This document shows, in pieces, positions 26,121 through 33,619 of a stretch of 64,000 nucleotides of DNA. The notes below the pieces were generated by a model. The model was not told the origin of the DNA. It searched no databases and saw only the letters and a list, made by a program, of their open reading frames with translations. Positions within the stretch are counted from its first letter, which is position 1, and each line of letters begins with the position of its first letter. Location of the stretch: contig CACONH010000001.1 of NCBI GenBank assembly GCA_902628495.1, forward strand, positions 186,001 through 250,000, read 5' to 3'. Source of the stretch: an uncultured Pelagibacteraceae bacterium (GTDB lineage Bacteria; Pseudomonadota; Alphaproteobacteria; Pelagibacterales; Pelagibacteraceae). Made by a program: the position numbers and the translations under genes.

Positions 26121-27263
26121 TTAAGTAAAGTTTGAAATAATTTTGGGAATATAATTTTTAAAATTAAAAAAACCTTTATTACAGTATTGCCAAGAATATT
26201 GATCAAGTTTTCTATATAAAAAATTTATTTTTAAATTATTTAAATTTAGATAATCTAGGTTTTCTCCAACATTTGGATACAATCCGATGTTTTTTTCGTC
26301 AATTTTTTTAATTTGGCTTATATCAATTATTTCGCAATCAATTGATTGGTCTTTTAATCTTTTTTCTTGATCTTCAAATAGAAGGTGCTTGAAATTTGCT
26401 ACTTTTTCATTGAGTTTGATTGATCTGTTTTCATTTTTGTTAGAGACTAAATATATTTTTTTGAATTTATTATTTCTAAAGTCTGTGAATTCAAAAGACA
26501 AATTATTATCAAAAATTAGCAAATTAATTGGTTCAATATTTTCAGAATTTTTAAAATCTTGTTTTATTATTGTATAAGTTCTCTCAGAAATTTTTGGAGT
26601 AGCATTTTCATTTAATTTAATATTTTTAAATCTATTATTCGTGAATTTTTTTATATTCCATTCACTTGCAAGATAATGTTTTCCTTGTGTTTGAACTCCT
26701 GCAACCCATCTCCATCCAAGAGTATTTGATGCAGCATCTCCATCAAAAAGGTGTTGCATAAAAAATTCAGCACCCAGTTGCCAAGGTAAATCAAGTGTAA
26801 AAATCCAAATACTGGCAAACCACATTCTAGTGTGATTGTGGAGGTAGTTATTATTTTTTAACTCATTAACCCATTCATTAAAACAATCAATATTTGTTTT
26901 ACCTTCTATTGCATTTTGATAATTTTTGTCATCTTTATATTTTTCTTTAATATTTCTTAAATCAATTAAATAGTCACTCCAAACATTAGGTCTTAACTCT
27001 AACCATCCTTTCCAGTACGTTCTCCAAAGCACTTCTTGTATAAACTTTTCATTTTTTGAAAATGAAAACTTTTCTAGTGATTTTTTTATAATTTCAATTT
27101 CATTAAGAACGCCATGTGTAACATAAGGTGACAAACACGAAACATTATCTCGCTTATCAGGACCAAAATCAAAATTTCTCAGTTTTGAATAATCAGAAAG
27201 ATTTTTTTCAACAAATTGATTTAATTTATCTACAGCTTTCGCTCTTGAGGCTTCAAAATTCAT
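26121..27263 (-). CDS. Photolyase-like FAD-binding-domain protein lacking the N-terminal antenna domain
   Basis: A 380-aa protein whose residues 1-230 are the helical FAD-binding domain of photolyases: LSPYVTHGVLNEIEI (44-58), EVLWRTYWKGWLELRP (77-92), NHTRMWFASIWIFTLDLPW (143-161) and FFMQHLFDGDAASNTLGWRW (167-186). The Rossmann antenna domain that should precede it is missing; the gene starts directly at the helical domain. After residue 230 comes about 150 aa that looks alpha/beta (INLLIFDNNLSFEF, KKIYLVSNKNENRS), perhaps a remnant or rearranged antenna domain. Whether it repairs DNA or acts as a light or redox protein is unknown. It follows argG on the minus strand, six bases after the argG stop. 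Confidence 0.85.
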   Translation of the reverse strand: MNFEASRAKAVDKLNQFVEKNLSDYSKLRNFDFGPDKRDNVSCLSPYVTHGVLNEIEIIKKSLEKFSFSKNEKFIQEVLWRTYWKGWLELRPNVWSDYLIDLRNIKEKYKDDKNYQNAIEGKTNIDCFNEWVNELKNNNYLHNHTRMWFASIWIFTLDLPWQLGAEFFMQHLFDGDAASNTLGWRWVAGVQTQGKHYLASEWNIKKFTNNRFKNIKLNENATPKISERTYTIIKQDFKNSENIEPINLLIFDNNLSFEFTDFRNNKFKKIYLVSNKNENRSIKLNEKVANFKHLLFEDQEKRLKDQSIDCEIIDISQIKKIDEKNIGLYPNVGENLDYLNLNNLKINFLYRKLDQYSWQYCNKGFFNFKNYIPKIISNFT

Positions 27264-27269
27264 AATTCT

Positions 27270-28445
27270 TTATTTTAATCTTTTTTTGTGGAAATTAATA
27301 AATCTTTCAACATTGGATTTATTAAAAGTTTTATTTTCTTCAAAAGAAACTTTTTTCATTGAATAAGCACTACTTTTTGTCAATCTCGATTGAATTGTAA
27401 CATTTCCTTTATAAAGTTTAAGTTTAACACTTCCATTTACCTTGTTTCTTTTTAGATCCACAATTTTTTGTAATTTGTATCTTTCTTTTGAAAACCAATA
27501 ACCATTATAAATTAATTCTGCATATCTTGGCATTATCGAATCTTTTTTATGCATAGTTTCTTTATCTAGTGTTACAGACTCAATTGCTCTATGAGCGATT
27601 AAAAGTAATGTTCCTCCAGGAGTTTCATAAACTCCTCTCGATTTAATTCCGATAAATCTATTTTCAACTAGATCAACTCTTCCAACTCCATTTTTTCCAC
27701 CGAGTTGGTTTAATTTTTCTAACAGTTTTTCTGGAGTTAACTTCTTCCCATTAATAGAAGCTGGATCACCTTTTTTAAATTCAATTGTAACGTAAGTAGG
27801 TTTATTAGGTGCTTTTTCAGGCGAAGTTGTTCTTTGAAATATAAATTGAGGAGCCGAATTTTTTGGATTTTCTAAAACTTTACCTTCGGTTGATGTATGA
27901 AATAGGTTGTCATCTACTGAAAAAGGTGGGGCTCCTTTTTTGTCTTTTGGAATTGAAATTTTATGTTTTTTTGCATATTTAATTAGATCAGATCTTGATT
28001 TTAATTTCCAAATTCTCCATGGGGCTATAACTTTTATTTTTGGACCAAAATAATGATACCCTAATTCAAATCTTACTTGATCATTTCCTTTGCCCGTTGC
28101 GCCATGCGAAACCGCAAATGCTTTGAATTTCTTTGCAACTTGAATTTGATCTCTTGCAATTAATGGTCTAGCAATAGATGTACCAAGCAAATAAACTCCC
28201 TCATAAATCGCATGACCTCTAATCATTGGGAATACGTAATCTTTTACAAAAATATTTTTAAGATTTTTAATTATTATTTTTTTAACACCTAATTTTTTTG
28301 CGTTTCTAATAATCTTTTTTCTATCCATTTTCTGGCCAATATCAGCTGTATAAGCAATCACTTCAGCTTTATAGTTTTCTTGCAACCATTTAAGAATAAT
28401 AGATGTATCTAAACCACCAGAGTAAGCTAAGACTATTTTTTTCAT
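27270..28445 (-). CDS. argG: Argininosuccinate synthase
   Basis: A 391-aa ArgG joining citrulline and aspartate with ATP in arginine synthesis. The N-terminal KIVLAYSGGLDTSIILKWL is the PP-loop pyrophosphatase motif; HGATGKGNDQVRFE (aspartate/citrulline site) and the IKSRGVYETPGGTLL block are present, and length is normal. The FAD-domain gene follows with a six-base spacer. Upstream lies the IalB-like gene, 21 bases away, on the same strand. Confidence 0.98.
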   Translation of the reverse strand: MKKIVLAYSGGLDTSIILKWLQENYKAEVIAYTADIGQKMDRKKIIRNAKKLGVKKIIIKNLKNIFVKDYVFPMIRGHAIYEGVYLLGTSIARPLIARDQIQVAKKFKAFAVSHGATGKGNDQVRFELGYHYFGPKIKVIAPWRIWKLKSRSDLIKYAKKHKISIPKDKKGAPPFSVDDNLFHTSTEGKVLENPKNSAPQFIFQRTTSPEKAPNKPTYVTIEFKKGDPASINGKKLTPEKLLEKLNQLGGKNGVGRVDLVENRFIGIKSRGVYETPGGTLLLIAHRAIESVTLDKETMHKKDSIMPRYAELIYNGYWFSKERYKLQKIVDLKRNKVNGSVKLKLYKGNVTIQSRLTKSSAYSMKKVSFEENKTFNKSNVERFINFHKKRLK

Positions 28446-28466
28446 TAGGTTGTTACTTGGTGTTCA

Positions 28467-28973
28467 TTAGCTACAATTTTTTTTTGCGCTATTGTATGCT
28501 TTTGTAAAACCCATTAGAGAGTAGTGATCAATTGTTTGAGAACCAGATTTGTTATAACCTGTGATCATAATTCGTGATCCTTTTTTCATTACACTAATCA
28601 TTTTTTTTTCAATTTTATTGTTAGTAATCCAAGCAAAATTATCTTTGGATATATCGAACTTAATTTTATTTTTTCCTGATTTCGCTAGTATTGCATTTTG
28701 TACATTGTACTCGTACCCTGAGGTAATACTTACCTCGTCAGAAATTTTTTCTGACGGTCTAAAACTTATAAATAGTCTTGCTTCTCGAACATTATTTTTA
28801 GGGGACTGCAAAACAGGTTTAGATTGAGCAAAACATAATTTTGCAGCTTGATCTGTTACAACTATTGTTTCCCAATCTTTAAATTTACCAATTTTTTTTA
28901 TTTCTTGTGCATTCAATGAAGTAAAACTTAGAATAAGAACTAATAGAAAAATTGTTTTTTTAATTATGGACAT
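28467..28973 (-). CDS. IalB-like (invasion-associated locus B) periplasmic protein
   Basis: A 168-aa exported protein. Residues 1-22 are a signal peptide ending at NAQ. The mature part follows the IalB pattern: KFKDWETIVV, KLCFAQSKPV, a basic strand ARLFISFRP, EVSITSGYEY, and a late GFTKAYNSAKKNC, with Cys residues near both ends that probably form a disulfide. The name comes from Bartonella; in free-living alphaproteobacteria the role is unknown and has nothing to do with invasion here. It overlaps the aldo/keto reductase gene by ten bases. Confidence 0.85.
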   Translation of the reverse strand: MSIIKKTIFLLVLILSFTSLNAQEIKKIGKFKDWETIVVTDQAAKLCFAQSKPVLQSPKNNVREARLFISFRPSEKISDEVSITSGYEYNVQNAILAKSGKNKIKFDISKDNFAWITNNKIEKKMISVMKKGSRIMITGYNKSGSQTIDHYSLMGFTKAYNSAKKNCS

Positions 28974-30001
28974 GGGTTTGGATACAGTTTTTGCACTTCA
29001 TTAATTTCATCGATTATCTCGTTATTAAGATTTATATTTACACTTTCTATATCAGTTTTCAACTGCTCCATTGTTGTTGCGCCGATTATTACACTTGTTA
29101 TGAATGGCTGAAGTTCGCAGAATTTTAAACTCATTTGGGATAAATCCAAATTGTACTTTTTTGAAATATGAAAGTATTTTTCAATGGCTAATTGGCCATT
29201 TTCGGTTTTATACCTTGAAAACTTGTCTCCAAACAAATGCATCCTAGAATTTTTTGGCAATTCTCCATTTCTATATTTTCCAGTTAAATAACCAAATGCA
29301 AGGGGTGAATAAGCTAAAAGACCACTTCTTTCCCTTACCGATATTTCTGCTAATCCTACTTCATAAGATCTATTTAAAAGACTATAAGGATTTTGAACAG
29401 ACATCATTCGAGGAAGTTTCTTTAACTTTGAAATTTCCAAAAATTTTGATAATCCCCATGCTGTTTCATTTGAAAGGCCGATATATCTAATTTTACCACT
29501 TTTGATTATTTTATCTAAAGCGTTGAGAATATCTTCAAATTTATTCCAATCATTATCATCTTTATGTTCATAACCTAGTCTTCCAAAAAAATTTGTTTTT
29601 CTTTCAGGCCAATGTAATTGATATAAGTCGATATAATCAGTTTTTAATCTTTTAAGACTATTATCAACAGCTTCATTTAAATTTTTTTCATCATATTGAT
29701 TTCCGCCACCTCTAATCCAACCTGGTCCAGGACCAGATACTTTAGTTGCAAGTATTATCTTGTTTCTTTTTTTTGTTTTTACAAACCAATTACCAATTAT
29801 TTCTTCTGTTTTACCGTAGGTACTTTCTTTAGACGGTATCGCATATATTTCAGCAGTGTCCCAAAAATTTACATTCTTTTCAAAAGCGTAATCCATCTGT
29901 TCGAATGCATCTTTTTCTGAATTTTGCTCCCCCCATGTCATAGTACCGAGACAAATTGTACTAACATCTATATCTGTATTACCTAGTTTTTTAAAATTCA
30001 T
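28964..30001 (-). CDS. Aldo/keto reductase (Tas-like)
   Basis: A 345-aa NADP(H)-dependent aldo/keto reductase of the Tas type. CLGTMTWGEQNSEKDAF at the start, the Asp/Tyr active-site strand NFWDTAEIYAIPSKEST, the Lys strand LATKV and the His strand YIDLYQLHWPE make up the catalytic tetrad; VIIGATTMEQLKTDI near the end is the cofactor-binding loop. Substrate is unknown; many members reduce sugars or toxic aldehydes. It is the first gene of the minus-strand run that continues into the IalB-like gene and argG. Confidence 0.92.
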   Translation of the reverse strand: MNFKKLGNTDIDVSTICLGTMTWGEQNSEKDAFEQMDYAFEKNVNFWDTAEIYAIPSKESTYGKTEEIIGNWFVKTKKRNKIILATKVSGPGPGWIRGGGNQYDEKNLNEAVDNSLKRLKTDYIDLYQLHWPERKTNFFGRLGYEHKDDNDWNKFEDILNALDKIIKSGKIRYIGLSNETAWGLSKFLEISKLKKLPRMMSVQNPYSLLNRSYEVGLAEISVRERSGLLAYSPLAFGYLTGKYRNGELPKNSRMHLFGDKFSRYKTENGQLAIEKYFHISKKYNLDLSQMSLKFCELQPFITSVIIGATTMEQLKTDIESVNINLNNEIIDEINEVQKLYPNPCP

Positions 30002-30069
30002 AAATTTTTTTAATAATCCCAGCCAGTTTTGACCATTGAATATAAGTTTAAAATAATTATATTATAATT

Positions 30070-30825
30070 ATGGATTTTAACAGACAAAACATATTTGAAG
30101 CAACAAGTGTCAAAAAGAATGTAGTTTGGGATGCAGGTTTAAGATCTTACATGTTGAAGGTCTATAACTACATGGCAACTGGAGTTCTTTTAACAGGTAT
30201 AATCTCTCTTTTATCATTTAAAATGTCAGTAGTTACAGACAGTGCTGGTATGATCACAGGTCTTACGAGTTTTGGGAATGCTATATTTAATTCAGGTTTG
30301 AAATGGTTAATTATGTTAGCTCCGTTAGGTATTGTTTTTTATATGAGCTTTGGAATTAACAAAATGAGTTCAGCCAAGGCACAAACTGTATTTTGGATAT
30401 TTGCTTCATTGATGGGATTATCTTTGTCTTGGATACTTTTAGTTTACACAGGAGTAAGTGTAGCAAGAGTATTCTTCATCACCTCAGCAACATTTGGAGC
30501 AATGAGTATTTACGGATATACAACTAAAAGAGATTTAACAAAATTAGGTTCATTTTTAATGATGGGTCTAATTGGAATAATTATCGCTTCATTAGTTAAT
30601 ATATTTCTAAAATCTGCAATGATGTATTTTGTTGTTTCAATATTAGGTGTTTTAATCTTTGTAGGTTTAACAGCATATGACACTCAGAAAATTAAAAACA
30701 TGTATTCAGCAAGTGACACAATTGAAATTTCGGGTAAAAAAGCAATAATGGGAGCGTTAACGCTTTATCTTGATTTTATAAATCTGTTTATTATGTTATT
30801 GAGACTTTTTGGTCAAAGAAGATAA
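30070..30825 (+). CDS. Bax inhibitor-1 / YccA-family membrane protein
   Basis: A 251-aa protein with about seven membrane helices. After a charged N-terminus (WDAGLRSYMLKVYNYMATGV, a typical BI-1 lead), helices follow to the family's end block FVGLTAYDTQKIKNMY and LTLYLDFINLFIMLLRLFG. The two late Asp residues in those blocks match the di-aspartate pH sensor known from bacterial BsYetJ. Members act as proton-sensitive Ca2+ leak channels or interact with the FtsH protease. Stands alone on the plus strand and abuts convergent DUF2794. Confidence 0.93.
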   Translation: MDFNRQNIFEATSVKKNVVWDAGLRSYMLKVYNYMATGVLLTGIISLLSFKMSVVTDSAGMITGLTSFGNAIFNSGLKWLIMLAPLGIVFYMSFGINKMSSAKAQTVFWIFASLMGLSLSWILLVYTGVSVARVFFITSATFGAMSIYGYTTKRDLTKLGSFLMMGLIGIIIASLVNIFLKSAMMYFVVSILGVLIFVGLTAYDTQKIKNMYSASDTIEISGKKAIMGALTLYLDFINLFIMLLRLFGQRR

Positions 30826-30826
30826 A

Positions 30827-31165
30827 CTAAATTTTTTTCCAATCTATATCTTTTAATAATTTTTCCAAGTTATCAGAATTTTTTATTATACGATTTCTAT
30901 TATCTGTAATTAAATATTTAAGATTTTTATTAGAAGGCTTAAAGTTTTTACTAATATTATAAACAGCATTTTCAGCTGCATTCTTAAACACACTAAAACT
31001 TACTCTTTTAGAGGAAATTTGAAGACCATAATCTTTCCAAGATCCCTTTGAAACCATCTTAGCGTATAAATCCAAAATATTTTTCAACTCTTTTTTTTCA
31101 AAAAAAAGTTTATTTTCTTTTTTTTTGAAAGAATTATCTACTACAAGTTTTAAATCTTTATTCAT
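30827..31165 (-). CDS. DUF2794 protein
   Basis: A 112-aa small protein typical of alphaproteobacteria. FFEKKELKNILDLYAKMVSKGSWKDY followed by RVSFSVFKNAAENAVYNISK and a closing LITDNRNRIIKNSDNLEKLL follow the DUF2794 pattern. Function is unknown. It overlaps the yciB start region by eight bases on the same strand, so the two are probably co-transcribed, which is the only functional hint. Confidence 0.87.
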   Translation of the reverse strand: MNKDLKLVVDNSFKKKENKLFFEKKELKNILDLYAKMVSKGSWKDYGLQISSKRVSFSVFKNAAENAVYNISKNFKPSNKNLKYLITDNRNRIIKNSDNLEKLLKDIDWKKI

Positions 31166-31715
31166 TTAATTTATATTTATTTATTAAAGGGATTTGAAAT
31201 GCTGTAAATATTATTGTGATCGGCAACATTCCCCATACCTTAAAGTTTACCCAAAATTCTTCTGATTGTGTTCTCCAAATAAACTCATTTAATATTGCTA
31301 AAAAAATGAAAAAAAACATCCACCTAGTATTAAGTTTTCCCCATCCCTCATCGTTTAACGGCATAGTTTTTCCCAAAATTTTTTTTAAAATTGGTTCTTT
31401 TGTAAAATATTTCCCAAAGTATAGAGCAAGAGCAAATATTATATTTATAATTGTAGGCTTCATATATATGAAGATTGGGTCTTTGAAATAAATTGTGAGA
31501 CCACCAAAAAATGTTATCAACACTCCGCCTAAAAGAGGAACAAAAGGTATTTTTTTTTCTAATACCCAAACTATAAATACAGATATTATTGTCGCAATAA
31601 TCAAAGGTGGTATAGCTACTTGCAGATTTTTTCCACTATTATAATAAAAACCAAAAAATATTACTAAGGGCCCGAAATCAGTAATGAATTTTATTAAAGA
31701 CTTATTCACAGGCAC
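31158..31715 (-). CDS. yciB: Septation-associated inner-membrane protein YciB
   Basis: A 185-aa protein with five to six membrane helices. FITDFGPLVIFFGFYY at the start, GKTMPLNDEGWGKLNTRW in the middle and EFIWRTQSEEFWVNFKVWG near the end are the YciB/IspZ signature. E. coli YciB affects cell-envelope integrity and division; the old name intracellular septation protein A comes from Shigella. DUF2794 overlaps its 3' end. A 72-base spacer with long T runs separates it from divergent hspQ. Confidence 0.94.
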   Translation of the reverse strand: MPVNKSLIKFITDFGPLVIFFGFYYNSGKNLQVAIPPLIIATIISVFIVWVLEKKIPFVPLLGGVLITFFGGLTIYFKDPIFIYMKPTIINIIFALALYFGKYFTKEPILKKILGKTMPLNDEGWGKLNTRWMFFFIFLAILNEFIWRTQSEEFWVNFKVWGMLPITIIFTAFQIPLINKYKLNE

Positions 31716-31787
31716 ATTCTACCAGATATGTAAAAATTTAATATTTTTTTTTATTGATTTTTTTTTAAGAATACACATATTTAAAGT

Positions 31788-32108
31788 GTGACTATTCAAA
31801 AAGCAAAATTCTCAATAGGCGACGTTGTCAAACATAAACATTTTGATTTTAGAGGTGTTATTTATGACGTCGATTTTGAATTTAATAATTCTGAGGAATG
31901 GTACGAATCTATACCTAAAAATGTAAGACCTAGAAAAGATCAGCCTTTTTATCATTTACTTGCTGAAAATGATGATATTACTTATGAGGCTTATGTATCA
32001 GAACAGAACCTCATTAAAGACGACTCAGGCGAGCCAATTAAACATCCTTTAATCAATGAGATCTTCTCAGGAAAAAAAGGCTCAACTTACTTTAAGCCTT
32101 CAAATTAA
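31788..32108 (+). CDS. hspQ: HspQ / YccV-like heat shock protein
   Basis: A 106-aa HspQ (hemimethylated-DNA-binding YccV domain). It starts at GTG 31788; no ATG fits. KFSIGDVVKHKHFDFRGVIYDVDFEF and QPFYHLLAENDDITYEAYVSEQNL are the diagnostic blocks. E. coli HspQ is a specificity-enhancing factor for Lon protease and affects DnaA stability. No full-length Lon is in this window, only the LON-domain protein at 358. Downstream lies a strong hairpin (32171-32228) before ccmC. Confidence 0.93.
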   Translation: MTIQKAKFSIGDVVKHKHFDFRGVIYDVDFEFNNSEEWYESIPKNVRPRKDQPFYHLLAENDDITYEAYVSEQNLIKDDSGEPIKHPLINEIFSGKKGSTYFKPSN

Positions 32109-32170
32109 TAGTCATTTTTTCAACACATTTCTCTCAAAACTTAGACAAATGATTATTCTATAAATAACAC

Positions 32171-32228
32171 ACTGATCAAGGGTGTTAACGTTTCCCTTCA
32201 ATTATCTCCCTCAACATTCTTGATCAGT
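32171..32228 (+). ncRNA. Candidate structured RNA or terminator hairpin upstream of ccmC
   Basis: A 16-bp stem (32171-32186 with 32213-32228), ten pairs perfect (ACTGATCAAG / CTTGATCAGT) and six more with two G-U pairs that only work in the plus-strand RNA. The 26-nt loop is pyrimidine-rich and shows TTTCCCTTC and TCTCCCTC, both able to pair with Shine-Dalgarno sequences. A TATAAA at 32159-32164 would place a start near 32171, and TTTATTTT follows the stem. It may be a small antisense-type RNA, the hspQ terminator, or a leader of ccmC; the sequence alone cannot separate these. Confidence 0.55.
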
Positions 32229-32255
32229 TTATTTTCACGTTATATAAATAAAAAA

Positions 32256-32963
32256 ATGTTATCTTTAATCACTGAAAAAACTAAAAAAGTATTAATTTCA
32301 TCTAAATTTAGAAATTTAATATTTGTATTATTTATAATTTTTCTGTCAGTTGGTCTATTTGAGGCGTTAATATTGTCTCCTCAAGATTATCTACAAAGTG
32401 ACTCTGTAAGAATTATGTATGTACATGTTCCATCAGCGTGGATTTCCCTCGGGATTTTTTCAATGATAGCTTTTTTATCTCTTGGTGTTATAATTTTTAA
32501 AAATAAAAACTTTGTACTAATATCAAAAAGTTTAGCTCCATCAGGATTTATTTTTAACTTAATAGCCTTAGTTACAGGCTCAATTTGGGGCAAGCCAACT
32601 TGGGGTACATGGTGGGCTTGGGATCCTAGAATAACTTCTATGTTAGTATTATTTTTATTCTATTTTTTATACTTATTATCGTGGAAACTTTTTGAAAAGA
32701 ACAAAGCAGTTAAAATCTCATCATATATTTCAATTATAGGTGTGATTAACGTTCCAATAATCAAATATTCAGTAGACTGGTGGGCAACTTTACATCAACC
32801 TTCATCGATAAATGTTTTATCAGAAAGCACAATACATTCGTCCATGTTAATACCTTTATTTTTGATGACTGCGGCATTTGCACTATTTTCTGTGTTAATT
32901 TTTTTGATGAAATATAATGTGGAGTTGATAAAAGTTAAAAACAAAGGTTTAAATAGAATATGA
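32256..32963 (+). CDS. ccmC: Heme exporter / cytochrome c maturation protein CcmC
   Basis: A 235-aa membrane protein with six helices that loads heme onto CcmE in the periplasm. The tryptophan-rich heme-handling motif WGTWWAWDPRITSMLV is in the middle, flanked by periplasmic His residues in MYVHVPSAW and TLHQPSSINV. ATG 32256 is chosen; the frame stays open back to a TTG at 32220, but that codon lies in the stem of the upstream hairpin. ccmD overlaps by four bases, opening the ccmCDEFGH operon. Confidence 0.96.
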   Translation: MLSLITEKTKKVLISSKFRNLIFVLFIIFLSVGLFEALILSPQDYLQSDSVRIMYVHVPSAWISLGIFSMIAFLSLGVIIFKNKNFVLISKSLAPSGFIFNLIALVTGSIWGKPTWGTWWAWDPRITSMLVLFLFYFLYLLSWKLFEKNKAVKISSYISIIGVINVPIIKYSVDWWATLHQPSSINVLSESTIHSSMLIPLFLMTAAFALFSVLIFLMKYNVELIKVKNKGLNRI

Positions 32964-33190
32964 ACTTAGATTTACTTATTATGAACGGATACGGGCTTTA
33001 TGTTTGGTCAGCATTCGTATTCACACTATTTAATTTTCTAATCTTATATAAAGTAACAAGTAGGCAGTTAATTAAAGAAAAAGCTAAATTTGCAAGAAAA
33101 TATGAGTCTTTAAATTCAGACCAAGTTACTTCAGCTCACAAACAATCAACAAACAGAACATTTGTAAGAACAGTTGCTCACAAAATCTAA
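32960..33190 (+). CDS. ccmD: Heme exporter protein CcmD
   Basis: A 76-aa protein with one membrane helix (about 12-30; GYGLYVWSAFVFTLFNFLIL) followed by a charged cytoplasmic tail. This is the typical CcmD shape, including the Y-x-x-Y/V-W-x-A-F start of the helix. CcmD helps release holo-CcmE from the CcmABC complex. The C-terminal tail is longer than in many homologues. Position between ccmC and ccmE supports the call. Confidence 0.88.
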   Translation: MNLDLLIMNGYGLYVWSAFVFTLFNFLILYKVTSRQLIKEKAKFARKYESLNSDQVTSAHKQSTNRTFVRTVAHKI

Positions 33191-33199
33191 TTTAGATCA

Positions 33200-33619
33200 A
33201 TGTATGGTAAAAAAGTTAGATTAAGAATTGTATTTATAATTTCCGTTCTTACCACAATCATTTTAAGTGTTTATATTATTCTAAAGCTTTTAGAGGATGA
33301 CGTTGTATATTTTAAATCACCGACTGAAATCAAGCAATCCTCGGAAAATATAACTAAAAAAATTAGAGTAGGAGGGATGGTTAAAAAAAATTCTATAACT
33401 CTAGATAATGAAAAAATTTTATTTGTAATCACAGATTTTAAAAATGAAATTAATGTTATTTTTGCAGGAACTGTCCCAAATTTATTTCAAGAAGAAAAGG
33501 GAGTAGTGGCAGAGGGATTTTTAGAGGATAAAAATTTATTTATTGCTAATAAAATTTTAGCAAAGCATGATGAAAATTATATGCCACCTGAGGTAAAAGA
33601 AAGTCTGGAGCAAAAATGA
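33200..33619 (+). CDS. ccmE: Periplasmic heme chaperone CcmE
   Basis: A 139-aa heme chaperone: an N-terminal membrane anchor (about 8-30), then an OB-fold with [11 protein letters not shown] and [21 protein letters not shown]. His123 in [14 protein letters not shown] is the covalent heme-binding residue and Tyr127 the axial ligand. It carries heme from CcmC to the CcmFGH ligase. ccmF overlaps its end by four bases. Confidence 0.97.
   Translation: MYGKKVRLRIVFIISVLTTIILSVYIILKLLEDDVVYFKSPTEIKQSSENITKKIRVGGMVKKNSITLDNEKILFVITDFKNEINVIFAGTVPNLFQEEKGVVAEGFLEDKNLFIANKILAKHDENYMPPEVKESLEQK

Noticed and set aside
26101-26130. Terminator hairpin between the Cys-rich gene and the FAD-domain gene
   Set aside because: ACTTAA/TTAAGT around five bases is only six AT-rich pairs without a T run; too weak to call.
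32220-32255. Longer CcmC start at TTG 32220
   Set aside because: The TTG is in the 3' arm of a strong hairpin, and ATG 32256 gives a normal CcmC N-terminus.
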